DNA from: Cephalotus follicularis
Lineage: Eukaryota; Streptophyta; Magnoliopsida; Oxalidales; Cephalotaceae
NCBI GenBank assembly: GCA_001972305.1
Contig: BDDD01005030.1
Span: forward strand, 16,299-80,298
Reading direction: 5' to 3'
DNA: 64,000 bases
Shown here: in pieces, positions 9,556 through 21,884 of the stretch
How the letters are laid out: every line of letters begins with the position of its first letter
How positions within the stretch are numbered: position 1 is the first letter of the stretch
Notes under the pieces: model-generated
What the model was told of the DNA's origin: nothing
The model's database searches: none
What the model saw: the letters and a program-made list of their open reading frames with translations, nothing else
Program-made: the position numbers and the translations under genes

Positions 9556-10815
9556 ATGGACCACTTGCCTGTTGAAGTCATTGGGAACATACTCTCTCGC
9601 CTTGGAGGTGCTCGAGATGTGGTAATAGCCTCTGCAACATGTCGGAAATGGCGAGAGGCTTTCCGCAAACACCTTCACACACTTTCCTTTAATTCTAATC
9701 ACTGGCCTGTTTATCATGACCTCACAACTAATCGACTGGAGATCCTGATAACTCAAACTATATTCCAAACCACGGGATTACAAGGTCTATCGATTTTAAT
9801 GTATGAAGTTGATGTATTCTCGGCTTCCACAGTTATTGCTTGGCTCATGTATACTAGGGAAACCTTGCGCCGATTGTTTTATAACGTTCGGACTAACCCT
9901 CATGTTAACATTCTTGAAATCTGTGGGAGACAGAAGCTGGAAATGTTGTATTTGGCTCATAATTCCATTACTGGGGTTGAACCCAATTTTCAGAGATTCC
10001 CTTGTTTGAAATCCCTTTCTTTAAGTTATATTAATATTTCAGCATTGGATTTGAGTCTTTTGCTTTCTGCCTGCCCAAAGATTGAGACTTTGGAACTTAT
10101 AAATCCGGACATTGCAATGTCAGATGCACAGGTGACTGTTGAACTATGCAGTCCAACGTTGAAGAGTGTATATGTTGAAGCAATCAGTTTGGACAAGTTT
10201 ATCTTGGAGGCTGATGGTGTTGAGCTTTTGCACTTGAAAGATTGTGCCCTTGAACTTTTTGAACTCATTGGCAAGGGGACTTTGAAGCATTTCAAGATTG
10301 ATGATGTTAGTGTTATACATCTTGATATTGGTGAGACTTTTGATAATCTTGAAAGTGTAGATGTTAGCAACTTCACTATTAATTGGCCAAAATTCTATCA
10401 TATGATTTCGAGGTCGTCAAAGTTGAGGAAACTTCGGCTTTGGGATGTGGTATTCGATGATGAGGAGGACGTTCTGGCTTTGGAATTAATTGCCGTTAGT
10501 TTTCCACAGTTGAGCCATCTATCATTGAGTTATGACTTGAGAGATGGAGTGCTTTACTATGTGTTGCAAGGGTCTTCTCATTTGGAAAATGTGGCTGTGT
10601 TGGAGCTCGGATGGACCATCATTAATGATCTTTTCACACAGTGGGTTGAGGGGCTGCTAAAAAGATGCACGAATCTGAAGAAGTTGGTCATCTATGGAGT
10701 TGTTTCTGAGGCCAAAACTCATGAAGAATGTCAGATGCTTGCCAGTTTCACTTCATCAATTGTTCAGCTCATGAGAAAATATATGAAGGTCGAGGTGCAG
10801 TTTGAGTATGAATGA
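9556..10815 (+). CDS. F-box/LRR-repeat protein, ortholog of Arabidopsis At1g67190 (copy 1)
   Basis: This is a single coding exon of 419 residues, the length I recall for the Arabidopsis protein. The start at 9556 (MDHLPVEVIGN) is the first ATG; the upstream TTG is not a start. Residues 1-45 form an F-box (LPVEVIGNILSRL, ASATCRKWREAF), which in this family binds the SKP1-type adaptor of an SCF ubiquitin ligase. The rest is a series of leucine-rich repeats (for example LEMLYLAHNSI, LKSLSLSYINIS, LRKLRLWDVVFD) that would select a substrate. The C-terminus ends MKVEVQFEYE. Strong similarity to At1g67190 is from memory of that family; its substrate is not known to me. A splice acceptor at about 9424 suggests a 5' leader intron. 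The gene is duplicated at 14905. Confidence 0.93.
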   Translation: MDHLPVEVIGNILSRLGGARDVVIASATCRKWREAFRKHLHTLSFNSNHWPVYHDLTTNRLEILITQTIFQTTGLQGLSILMYEVDVFSASTVIAWLMYTRETLRRLFYNVRTNPHVNILEICGRQKLEMLYLAHNSITGVEPNFQRFPCLKSLSLSYINISALDLSLLLSACPKIETLELINPDIAMSDAQVTVELCSPTLKSVYVEAISLDKFILEADGVELLHLKDCALELFELIGKGTLKHFKIDDVSVIHLDIGETFDNLESVDVSNFTINWPKFYHMISRSSKLRKLRLWDVVFDDEEDVLALELIAVSFPQLSHLSLSYDLRDGVLYYVLQGSSHLENVAVLELGWTIINDLFTQWVEGLLKRCTNLKKLVIYGVVSEAKTHEECQMLASFTSSIVQLMRKYMKVEVQFEYE

Positions 10816-11068
10816 GTTATTATTGGAATTCCTTGGTCAATATTTAAGTTTGGGTTCACGAATGAGTTTTATAGAGACATTTTCAGGTAAGATTGACATC
10901 ATGTATAGCTTGAGATTTTTTTTTTTATGTGTCTTACACTGCTGATAGTTGGAAGTCCCCTTTGATTAAAAAAGTTCTTGGTTTACCAAAAGAAACATGT
11001 TTTATGCTTATTTTGTTGTCATTACCTAAATTAGTATGTGATAGCTATTTCCTTTGCCATACAAAATG

Positions 11069-11072
<4 letters not shown>

Positions 11073-11119
<47 letters not shown>
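11073..11119. repeat. (CT)n microsatellite followed by (AC)n
   Basis: 47 nt of CT dinucleotides, then a short AC run. Long apparent Leu/Ser or Arg/Glu ORFs here are artefacts of this tract. Confidence 0.95.
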
Positions 11120-11122
<3 letters not shown>

Positions 11123-11678
11123 CACACACACACAGTAATTTGTTGTCCTACAAAATGCACGCATGCATACATGCCAGCGCGCACACACACGTTCTTGCCC
11201 GTGCCTGCCCGTGCCCATGTATACCACTCACATATGCAAGCACACACGTGTGGTTGTACTGTTTGGCTTTCGTTGCTAATCCACCCGGTGTTTCCAATAT
11301 CCTTGAGTGATGCAACTAAAGTGCTTTTGGTTGCCTTTTGACATAGGTTTCCCATTAGTCCTGCAGATTTGGTATGGAGATAATGCAAATGATTTTTGAG
11401 TTTTGTTACTGAATTTGATTGTGGTTTCTTATAATGATTTTAGCTTGCATGATATTTATGCAGAGCAAGGAGAAACTGCTAATATAATTGTAAACAATCC
11501 AGAACTACGAATGATTAGAACTGCACTAGTATAAAGTTATTTGGTTTGCAGACTAATAATTATCAAATATTTAAATGGCCCGACGAACTTTACTTATGAA
11601 ACAGTGGACTAATGTTTTGTTGGTATGTTTGTTTAATTGAGTGTCTGGAAGAATCAACCTACATAGCTGTTGTAGTAA

Positions 11679-12456
11679 AATAGGAAGCACCGACATGCCA
11701 AACAAGGCAGCACGTCGATGTCTGATGCATGTCAGACAGACACGTTTCAAAAAGGCGGTCAACATGTCGGTGACGGTCAACGGTGCCCTACATGCAGTCA
11801 ATGGACGTCTGACACGTTTTGATGGCATAATTGTAAAAAAAAATGTTACTTAAAAAAACAGACATGTTAACAATCCCAAGAAGAAGCTACGACGTACCTG
11901 GCTGGAAGAGGAGAAGGCGCATTGGCTGTACGATTCACACCAGATAAGAAGAAACAAAATTGTACGTGTAATTGACTTTCTCTTTCTCAATCTCTCTTTG
12001 TTTTCGATTGCAGTAAAACAAGCGTTTGATTTCTTCTTCTTTTTTTTTGTCTCTCACAAAGGAGAGCTCCTCTTGTTGCAGTTCTCTTTTTTGATCTCTA
12101 TGTTATTTGTGACTTGCATGCTCTTTTTTGATATGTGGACTAGTTCTATGTTTATATATGTGTATATATAATGATGGTTATATTATATTGTCGTTATATG
12201 TAATATTGTAATGTTATATATTTGTTAGATATAATTGATTATTTTAATTAATGTTATATAGTTCTCTGTTTTGTTATATGAGTTAGACAATTCGATAGTA
12301 TTAACGTGATAATAATTAAATTTATATAAATTTATTTTAGGCTTTTATTTATAGCGTGTATATATTTCTACAACGTGTCCTAACATGTTGGAATCCCAAT
12401 TTTTTTAAATTACGTGTCTTCATGTCGTGTCGCGTGTTCGTGTGGGTGCTACTTAG
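11679..12456. mobile_element. Putative non-autonomous DNA transposon (778 bp), copy 1
   Basis: The ends are related inverted repeats: TAGGAAGCACCGACATG on the left against TAAGTAGCACCCACACG read from the right. GTAGTAA occurs on both flanks (11672-11678 and 12457-12463); with one more mismatched base it would be 8 bp. Subterminal ACACG/CATGTC motifs are frequent. No transposase is present. A hAT-like derivative is plausible but unproven. Confidence 0.55.
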
Positions 12457-12997
12457 GTAGTAACAGCTCTTACACATTATAATTTTCTGTGGAGTTTAGT
12501 GTCTTTGCACATTGGCTTCATACAAATCACATTAAATTATAATAGTTATTCAAACATCCGCTTAAGCTAAATATGTTGCTTTTTTAATGAGGCTTTTACA
12601 TCATATAATCATATGTTTATAGAGTTGATGAAATAGTTAAATATTGGATCCACTTGAACATGCTTGGATATTTTAGATGTAATGTTAAATATAAACTATA
12701 TATAGATGATGGATATTTTGTTCCATTTGTATTTCTTCCTAGATGAGTGAGATTGACTGTATGGGGTTTGAGGGGAACTAATGTACTTGGGAGTTTCTTG
12801 GATTGCTTAAATCTCTATGGGAAACTAATTAAAGAAAAAGGAAAAGGAATCATTTGGATTAGAATTACGATAGTATAAATGTCCTCGTGGGAGCATGGGA
12901 CTATCTGGCTTTTCTATCATCTCCAATTCCTGATGGCGGGCCCAACCTTTTTCCAGCTGTTAAATAGCTCCTTCACATATTTCATAGCAGCCATGTA

Positions 12998-13300
12998 TAC
13001 AAAAACAACAACAACAACAACAATAACAACAACAACTATGCCTCAATCCCAAACTAGTTGGGGTTAAATACAAGAATCCTCTTTCTCCATTGCGCTCTAT
13101 GTAGAGCTATATCGGTTGTAAGTTCCTTGTTGAGTAAATCATTCTTTATTACTTCTACCCATGTAGTTTTAGGTCTATCGCTCTCCCTCCTGTGTCCATC
13201 TACTTGGAATCTATTGTATTTTCTCACCGGTGCATCTAGAGGTCTACGGTCGACATGTCCAAACCACCTTAGATACTTTTCTCTCGTATGCATGTGACTG
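12998..13300 (-). mobile_element. 3' end of an RTE-type LINE, copy 1
   Basis: On the minus strand the sequence encodes the C-terminal motif of plant RTE reverse transcriptases (YLRWFGHVDRRPLDAPVRK, RPKTTWVEVIKNDL, AQWRKRI). It then ends in a short 3' region and a TTG/ATTG-type simple repeat (13000-13036). Only the last hundred or so codons remain, a typical 5' truncation. Confidence 0.85.
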
Positions 13301-14389
13301 TAAATTTGTAATAGGTGGTCAACAATTACCATAGATTTATTTTCTGTCAATTTTTCCAATATGCAGATAAATTTCAAGTCATTCTATTGGTTTTTTCTCT
13401 TGAGGTTAATTGATCTTGAGAATCTGGTCACCAACTTTATTTTAAAAATTTTGATGATGCTTTTATCTTCTTAGGAATGCTTGTTTTCCTGTTGGACTGG
13501 TCTCCTTTCAAATGTTCTATATAGGTGATTTGAGGAATCCTTTCTCTTAGATGGGTCAATATTACCACTGATATTTTATCTCTTGAATTAGTGTGTTCTG
13601 ATTGCATAATTACTGCAGCCTCGCACTTGATCACGTTGTAGTTTAAATGCAATGGTTTCAGCATCTATGTCTATGGTAACTGCCAAGTGAAAATAAATTC
13701 ATGTCAAGGCACTAGCCTTTGTGATCTGTTTAGGATTCTGATTCCTGGTTATTTGGTCGCTGGTCAAGGATGGTGGTGTAAGCCTATTAGAAGTTTTTGT
13801 GGACTCGGTTAATGGAAGACTTATTTGTGGTATGTGGGAGGATTTTTAGAAGAATATTTTCTTTGAAGTTGGAAGTGGGAGCAAGTTATTACTCTAGCAG
13901 ATGGGAACTAAGGGCTAAAACCATATTTTTTTTTATATATTTTGTATTTGATGGTGGTTGATACGCTGGCAACAGTTGAGAGTTTCTTGAGAGGACACAG
14001 CTACCTTCCTTTGGGATTCTAAATACTCTCATGAGTTGTGCAATTTATGTGGTTCAGGGTTGTTGGTGAAGATGCTGATTGTTGGGGAGCTTGTTAGGCT
14101 ATGTAGAGTTACATCTTTTCTTCTTTTTTTTAGGTTGTTATTTCTGCTGTTTTTTTTTTTTGGAGTTGCTGTCATACGTGTGTGCGTAAAGGTAAAGCCA
14201 ACGGATATGTATTGATTATATGGTAGCCTGGTAGTTGTGAGTTTGGTGTTTATTATTCTTTGTTGGCTGGTTGTTTGGATAGTGCCAATGATATCAAGGC
14301 AACTAATGAAGTGTTAGAGATGGAGTTTTAAGAAGGGAAATTGTTTAGGTGCATGGAGGACGGTGTCCTTGCACTTGATGTGGACTATT
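13301..14389. other. Gene-free end of duplication copy 1
   Basis: AT-rich sequence with poly-T runs. I see no coding or RNA feature. It becomes the distal upstream region of F-box copy 2; the same sequence recurs at 18650-19738. Confidence 0.5.
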
Positions 14390-14904
14390 AGTTCAATCTG
14401 TATTATTTAATTGCCTTTGGTAAATACCCAGATGCTAGATTTACTTTTTATTTTTTTAATTTGGTTTTTGGTGTTCTTTTGCCCATATGACGAGGCTTGA
14501 GATGTCTGTTATTGTTTACTGATTTGGGTTAAATCAGTACAGGTTTATTACCCAGATTTCTCTTTTAATGGGTTTCGGAGATGGGTTTTGCATTTGTTTG
14601 AAGTCTAGTTAGATTGTTCAACTTTGAATCTACTATGCAAAACCCATGCTTTAATTTATTTTTCTTGATGTTCTTCAATGGTGTGGTGGATTTATTAGTA
14701 TCCATCGGTTGTCTTTCTCTGTTGAGTATGGTTTTTGAACTTGGATTGAACCTAACTATGTCATTTCTTGGCAGGAAGATCTACTCCATGGTTGCAACTG
14801 TTGATAATTGTTTTGTCAAGGATTTACCTGTTTTCTTATTTGAAATCGAGTTTATGAGACTCGATTGCCTTTTCTTCGGGGCTCCTGCTTAATTGTTTTG
14901 GATT

Positions 14905-16164
14905 ATGGACCACTTGCCTGTTGAAGTCATTGGGAACATACTCTCTCGCCTTGGAGGTGCTCGAGATGTGGTAATAGCCTCTGCAACATGTCGGAAATGG
15001 CGAGAGGCTTTCCGCAAACACCTTCACACACTTTCCTTTAATTCTAATCACTGGCCTGTTTATCATGACCTCACAACTAATCGACTGGAGATCCTGATAA
15101 CTCAAACTATATTCCAAACCACGGGATTACAAGGTCTATCGATTTTAATGTATGAAGTTGATGTATTCTCGGCTTCCACAGTTATTGCTTGGCTCATGTA
15201 TACTAGGGAAACCTTGCGCCGATTGTTTTATAACGTTCGGACTAACCCTCATGTTAACATTCTTGAAATCTGTGGGAGACAGAAGCTGGAAATGTTGTAT
15301 TTGGCTCATAATTCCATCACTGGGGTTGAACCCAATTTTCAGAGATTCCCTTGTTTGAAATCCCTTTCTTTAAGTTATATTAATATTTCAGCATTGGATT
15401 TGAGTCTTTTGCTTTCTGCCTGCCCAAAGATTGAGACTTTGGAACTTATAAATCCGGACATTGCAATGTCAGATGCACAGGTGACTGTTGAACTATGCAG
15501 TCCAACGTTGAAGAGTGTATATGTTGAAGCAATCAGTTTGGACAAGTTTATCTTGGAGGCTGATGGTGTTGAGCTTTTGCACTTGAAAGATTGTGCCCTT
15601 GAACTTTTTGAACTCATTGGCAAGGGGACTTTGAAGCATTTCAAGATTGATGATGTTAGTGTTATACATCTTGATATTGGTGAGACTTTTGATAATCTTG
15701 AAAGTGTAGATGTTAGCAACTTCACTATTAATTGGCCAAAATTCTATCATATGATTTCGAGGTCGTCAAAGTTGAGGAAACTTCGGCTTTGGGATGTGGT
15801 ATTCGATGATGAGGAGGACGTTCTGGCTTTGGAATTAATTGCCGTTAGTTTTCCACAGTTGAGCCATCTATCATTGAGTTATGACTTGAGAGATGGAGTG
15901 CTTTACTATGTGTTGCAAGGGTCTTCTCATTTGGAAAATGTGGCTGTGTTGGAGCTCGGATGGACCATCATTAATGATCTTTTCACACAGTGGGTTGAGG
16001 GGCTGCTAAAAAGATGCACGAATCTGAAGAAGTTGGTCATCTATGGAGTTGTTTCTGAGGCCAAAACTCATGAAGAATGTCAGATGCTTGCCAGTTTCAC
16101 TTCATCAATTGTTCAGCTCATGAGAAAATATATGAAGGTCGAGGTGCAGTTTGAGTATGAATGA
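14905..16164 (+). CDS. F-box/LRR-repeat protein, ortholog of Arabidopsis At1g67190 (copy 2)
   Basis: The protein is identical to that encoded at 9556-10815. The nucleotide differences I saw in the coding region are silent. The F-box lies at the N-terminus and leucine-rich repeats fill the remainder, as in copy 1. What differs is the upstream DNA: only about 515 bp before the ATG are shared, and beyond that lies the downstream flank of copy 1 rather than the native upstream sequence. If the true promoter and first leader exon lie before 9041, this copy may be silent or differently expressed. Whether it is transcribed cannot be judged here. Confidence 0.9.
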   Translation: MDHLPVEVIGNILSRLGGARDVVIASATCRKWREAFRKHLHTLSFNSNHWPVYHDLTTNRLEILITQTIFQTTGLQGLSILMYEVDVFSASTVIAWLMYTRETLRRLFYNVRTNPHVNILEICGRQKLEMLYLAHNSITGVEPNFQRFPCLKSLSLSYINISALDLSLLLSACPKIETLELINPDIAMSDAQVTVELCSPTLKSVYVEAISLDKFILEADGVELLHLKDCALELFELIGKGTLKHFKIDDVSVIHLDIGETFDNLESVDVSNFTINWPKFYHMISRSSKLRKLRLWDVVFDDEEDVLALELIAVSFPQLSHLSLSYDLRDGVLYYVLQGSSHLENVAVLELGWTIINDLFTQWVEGLLKRCTNLKKLVIYGVVSEAKTHEECQMLASFTSSIVQLMRKYMKVEVQFEYE

Positions 16165-16417
16165 GTTATTATTGGAATTCCTTGGTCAATATTTAAGTTT
16201 GGGTTCACGAATGAGTTTTATAGAGACATTTTCAGGTAAGATTGACATCATGTATAGCTTGAGATTTTTTTTTTTATGTGTCTTACACTGCTGATAGTTG
16301 GAAGTCCCCTTTGATTAAAAAAGTTCTTGGTTTACCAAAAGAAACATGTTTTATGCTTATTTTGTTGTCATTACCTAAATTAGTATGTGATAGCTATTTC
16401 CTTTGCCATACAAAATG

Positions 16418-16421
<4 letters not shown>

Positions 16422-16468
<47 letters not shown>
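16422..16468. repeat. (CT)n microsatellite, duplicate copy
   Basis: Exactly the same 47-nt length as at 11073-11119. Because such tracts mutate quickly, the identity points to a very recent duplication. Confidence 0.95.
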
Positions 16469-16471
<3 letters not shown>

Positions 16472-17027
16472 CACACACACACAGTAATTTGTTGTCCTAC
16501 AAAATGCACGCATGCATACATGCCAGCGCGCACACACACGTTCTTGCCCGTGCCTGCCCGTGCCCATGTATACCACTCACATATGCAAGCACACACGTGT
16601 GGTTGTACTGTTTGGCTTTCGTTGCTAATCCACCCGGTGTTTCCAATATCCTTGAGTGATGCAACTAAAGTGCTTTTGGTTGCCTTTTGACATAGGTTTC
16701 CCATTAGTCCTGCAGATTTGGTATGGAGATAATGCAAATGATTTTTGAGTTTTGTTACTGAATTTGATTGTGGTTTCTTATAATGATTTTAGCTTGCATG
16801 ATATTTATGCAGAGCAAGGAGAAACTGCTAATATAATTGTAAACAATCCAGAACTACGAATGATTAGAACTGCACTAGTATAAAGTTATTTGGTTTGCAG
16901 ACTAATAATTATCAAATATTTAAATAACCCGACAAACTTTACTTATGAAACAGTGGACTAATGTTTTGTTGGTATGTTTGTTTAATTGAGTGTCTGGAAG
17001 AATCAACCTACATAGCTGTTGTAGTAA

Positions 17028-17805
17028 AATAGGAAGCACCGACATGCCAAACAAGGCAGCACGTCGATGTCTGATGCATGTCAGACAGACACGTTTCAAA
17101 AAGGCGGTCAACATGTCGGTGACGGTCAACGGTGCCCTACATGCAGTCAATGGACGTCTGACACGTTTTGATGGCATAATTGTAAAAAAAAATGTTACTT
17201 AAAAAAACAGACATGTTAACAATCCCAAGAAGAAGCTACGACGTACCTGGCTGGAAGAGGAGAAGGCGCATTGGCTGTACGATTCACACCAGATAAGAAG
17301 AAACAAAATTGTACGTGTAATTGACTTTCTCTTTCTCAATCTCTCTTTGTTTTCGATTGCAGTAAAACAAGCGTTTGATTTCTTCTTCTTTTTTTTTGTC
17401 TCTCACAAAGGAGAGCTCCTCTTGTTGCAGTTCTCTTTTTTGATCTCTATGTTATTTGTGACTTGCATGCTCTTTTTTGATATGTGGACTAGTTCTATGT
17501 TTATATATGTGTATATATAATGATGGTTATATTATATTGTCGTTATATGTAATATTGTAATGTTATATATTTGTTAGATATAATTGATTATTTTAATTAA
17601 TGTTATATAGTTCTCTGTTTTGTTATATGAGTTAGACAATTCGATAGTATTAACGTGATAATAATTAAATTTATATAAATTTATTTTAGGCTTTTATTTA
17701 TAGCGTGTATATATTTCTACAACGTGTCCTAACATGTTGGAATCCCAATTTTTTTAAATTACGTGTCTTCATGTCGTGTCGCGTGTTCGTGTGGGTGCTA
17801 CTTAG
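17028..17805. mobile_element. Putative non-autonomous DNA transposon, copy 2
   Basis: Duplicate of 11679-12456 at the constant 5349-bp offset, so it was present before the tandem duplication. Confidence 0.55.
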
Positions 17806-18346
17806 GTAGTAACAGCTCTTACACATTATAATTTTCTGTGGAGTTTAGTGTCTTTGCACATTGGCTTCATACAAATCACATTAAACTATAATAGTTATTC
17901 AAACATCCGCTTAAGCTAAATATGTTGCTTTTTTAATGAGGCTTTTACATCATAGAATCATATGTTTATAGAGTTGATGAAATAGTTAAATATTGGATCC
18001 ACTTGAACATGCTTGGATATTTTAGATGTAATGTTAAATATAAACTATATATAGATGATGGATATTTTGTTCCATTTGTATTCCTTCCTAGATGAGTGAG
18101 ATTGACTGTATGGGGTTTGAGCGGAACTAATGTACTTGGGAGTTTCTTGGATTGCTTAAATCTCTATGGGAAACTAATTAAAGAAAAAGGAAAAGGAATC
18201 ATTTGGATTAGAATTACGATAGTATAAATGTCCTCGTGGGAGCATGGGACTATCTGGCTTTTCTATCATCTCCAATTCATGATGGCGGGCCCAACCTTTT
18301 TCCAGCTGTTAAATAGCTCCTTCACATATTTCATAGCAGCCATGTA

Positions 18347-18649
18347 TACAAAAACAACAACAACAACAACAATAACAACAACAACTATGCCTCAATCCCA
18401 AACTAGTTGGGGTTAAATACAAGAATCCTCTTTCTCCATTGCGCTCTATGTAGAGCTATATCGGTTGTAAGTTCCTTGTTGAGTAAATCATTCTTTATTA
18501 CTTCTACCCATGTAGTTTTAGGTCTATCGCTCTCCCTCCTGTGTCCATCTACTTGGAATCTATTGAATTTTCTCACCGGTGCATCTAGAGGTCTACGGTC
18601 GACATGTCCAAACCACCTTAGATACTTTTCTCTCGTATGCATGTGACTG
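18347..18649 (-). mobile_element. 3' end of an RTE-type LINE, copy 2
   Basis: Duplicate of 12998-13300, with a single amino-acid difference visible in the remnant (KYNR against KFNR). Confidence 0.85.
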
Positions 18650-19738
18650 TAAATTTGTAATAGGTGGTCAACAATTACCATAGATTTATTTTCTGTCAAT
18701 TTTTCCAATATGCAGATAAATTTCAAGTCATTCTATTGGTTTTTTCTCTTGAGGTTAATTGATCTTGAGAATCTGGTCACCAACTTTATTTTAAAAATTT
18801 TGATGATGCTTTTATCTTCTTAGGAATGCTTGTTTTCCTGTTGGACTGGTCTCCTTTCAAATGTTCTATATAGGTGATTTGAGGAATCCTTTCTCTTAGA
18901 TGGGTCAATATTACCACTGATATTTTATCTCTTGAATTAGTGTGTTCTGATTGCATAATTACTGCAGCCTCGCACTTGATCACGTTGTAGTTTAAATGCA
19001 ATGGTTTCAGCATCTATGTCTATGGTAACTGCCAAGTGAAAATAAATTCATGTCAAGGCACTAGCCTTAGTGATCTGTTTAGGATTCTGATTCCTGGTTA
19101 TTTGGTCGCTGGTCAAGGATGGTGGTGTAAGCCTATTAGAAGTTTTTGTGGACTCGGTTAATGGAAGACTTATTTGTGGTATGTGGGAGGATTTTTAGAA
19201 GAATATTTTCTTTGAAGTTGGAAGTGGGAGCAAGTTATTACTCTAGCAGATGGGAACTAAGGGCTAAAACCATATTTTTTTTTATATATTTTGTATTTGA
19301 TGGTGGTTGATACGCTGGCAACAGTTGAGAGTTTCTTGAGAGGACACAGCTACCTTCCTTTGGGATTCTAAATACTCTCATGAGTTGTGCAATTTATGTG
19401 GTTCAGGGTTGTTGGTGAAGATGCTGATTGTTGGGGAGCTTGTTAGGCTATGTAGAGTTACATCTTTTCTTCTTTTTTTTAGGTTGTTATTTCTGCTGTT
19501 TTTTTTTTTTGGAGTTGCTGTCATACGTGTGTGCGTAAAGGTAAAGCCAACGGATATGTATTGATTATATGGTAGCCTGGTAGTTGTGAGTTTGGTGTTT
19601 ATTATTCTTTGTTGGCTGGTTGTTTGGATAGTGCCAATGATATCAAGGCAACTAATGAAGTGTTAGAGATGGAGTTTTAAGAAGGGAAATTGTTTAGGTG
19701 CATGGAGGACGGTGTCCTTGCACTTGATGTGGACTATT

Positions 19739-21884
19739 CGGAAAGAAAGGAAAAAAAATTCCTTCAGGTTGACGCATCCATCCATGATTTTGAAGTTGAT
19801 ATGTTGACTGAATCTTTAGGAATGGCTATGCTGTTTTATTGGCTTCTAACGTTGTAGTTTGGTGTTTTTTCTCCTTCTTTGTACATTTTTTCTGTTTTGG
19901 GGGTGTGTCTATCATATACTACGTATTGAGTGTATATTTGTGTTGTACTCCTTTTGAAGGTTTAATATTATCTATAAAAAACTGAAAAAAATTATAAAAA
20001 ATAAAAATGAAATGAAGTTTGACGAATATTAAATTTATATATATTTTTAAATGACCCACATTGTTTAGATAAATCCCTCTGAATTTCTCCGTAGATGAGC
20101 ATGTAAAAATGGGTCATATGGCTTTTGTCCTTCAACTTATAAGCTTTAAGAACATATCTGTAGTTTTTCATACTAAATAAAAAAGAAAGAAAAGAAAAGA
20201 AAACAGGAAGGAAGTGTTTGTCTATGTTCATTCCGATTTGTAGCATCATGCAAGAAATGAAAACATTTTCTGAAGCAATGGTCAAGTGGATATGTTAGTT
20301 GACCCCAATAAGGGAATTCCTGACAGGAGTATAATTATTTCTATAGAATTCATGAATGAATTGAGAAACTTATGCAACTGACTTGCTGTTTGACATTTAT
20401 AATTTATGAGACCCAACTACATGTGTGGCAAAACAATTGAAGAATAGGACCTTTATATCAGCAGGTTGTAAGTTTGAACATTGAAGAGACTAAATGAAAG
20501 AACTTTTAAGAACTACTATGGTGACATGACTCCTGGCAGTTCTACGCAAAGTGTTGGATTATTCAGCTCTTCCAATTTGAACAAGGTTAGGCACTTATGC
20601 AACTGGATTTACGCGGTGTGAAGGCAGTAGTGATATAGTTGCCAGCTTGTATGTTGAAATTAAATTTTGTGCTATTTATATTGAAATCCAACAGCAGGGA
20701 AGTATGTTGATTATTAGTCAACTCTTTATTAGTCGGTATTAGTTAATATTTTCATGCTCACATCTAGGTTGATGTCTGTCACCGTAATTATCCTCACAGT
20801 GGCTCATAGCCCATGTTGCCATTTTCACATTAAACAGGGCACTTCAAATCAATTGTCATCCAAATAACTTTGATAAGGACTTCTATAAAATTTCCTCCAT
20901 TCTGGCCTTTTTGCTGTTCTACTTGCTGAACAACTTCTGAAAAAAAATTGGGTTCAGAACACTGTGACCTAAAACTTTTGTTGTTCATCTGAAAATTACT
21001 TACTAGAAATCCCCGGGGTTGTCTCAATATGTTTCTGATTTATAGCACATATTGTACAGTTGAAGCTAAGCAGAGTGGTCGTAAACCCTTTTGAGACACA
21101 CAAAATAAGGCAGGAGAGATAGTCAACAGGTACAATTCATGTCTACCCGTTATCTTAATGTTTTAAATAAGCATTTTTGTTGAAGGACTTATTTTTTGGT
21201 TTTTCATTCTTCTTTTGTTATCAATGGGTTTTAAACAAGTAGATACAATCTCAGTAAAAGAAACTAAAAGAATTATATTTTTTGACAATATCCCACATTA
21301 GTGTGTAAATAATTGGTGACTGGATAGAAAGTAGCCCTTCTTTACTCTCAGCATATCTTCCTGGCGGGAGAAATTAATTTGAAGTTCAAATTATTTTATC
21401 AAGTAGCTGAAAGAATTTGTATAATACCAAGCAAAGAAGAAATGAAAATGATAGCAGGAAGAATAGTTAACTGGATAAATTTCTTTTGGTGAACAAGAAT
21501 TGGACAATTTGTGTGTTACAATCTTTCTGCACTTATACATATCTACAAAATGACTCCTTATTTTGTTTTAGTAAGTAAACTATATTATTATGTACACTCT
21601 TCGAACGAAATATTAAAAGTATGTTGTCGAACAATCAATTACAAAAACAAAAGAAGATAAAGAATAGAGACAATATTTATCTTGGTTCATCCAATCTAAG
21701 GATACATCTAGCAATAAAAGTTTCACTATATTATCTATAGTCTCCTCACACCTCTCGTTACAAGTAAAACCTCAATACAAGAGAATTTATAGATAGCAAC
21801 TTGAGAAACCCTAAAAGATTATCGCCCTGTTGCTAAAACCCGCGGTTATTCATGGGCTCGTCCCAAATTGCTAAATAAAATATA
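19739..21884. other. Gene-free AT-rich intergenic DNA
   Basis: Only short unsupported ORFs are present, and no recognisable domain. Simple A/T and GA-rich runs occur. Confidence 0.5.

Larger units (their letters stand above)
9041..14389 (+). repeat. Tandem duplication, copy 1 (5349 bp)
   Basis: Every landmark recurs at a constant offset of 5349 bp, including a 47-nt CT tract of identical length. I found about 15 substitutions by eye and no indels. The unit holds one F-box/LRR gene, a putative DNA transposon and a LINE tail. The junction shows only a 2-bp TT identity. Confidence 0.97.
14390..19738 (+). repeat. Tandem duplication, copy 2 (5349 bp)
   Basis: The second copy follows directly and in the same orientation. 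It ends at GGACTATT, where copy 1 joins copy 2 and copy 2 joins single-copy DNA. It lacks the sequence upstream of 9041, so its F-box gene has copy 1's 3' flank as upstream DNA. Confidence 0.97.

Noticed and set aside
11026-11388. ORFs rich in Leu-Ser or Arg-Glu around the CT tract, and their copies at 16375-16737
   Set aside because: They are translations of a (CT)n/(AC)n microsatellite on each strand.
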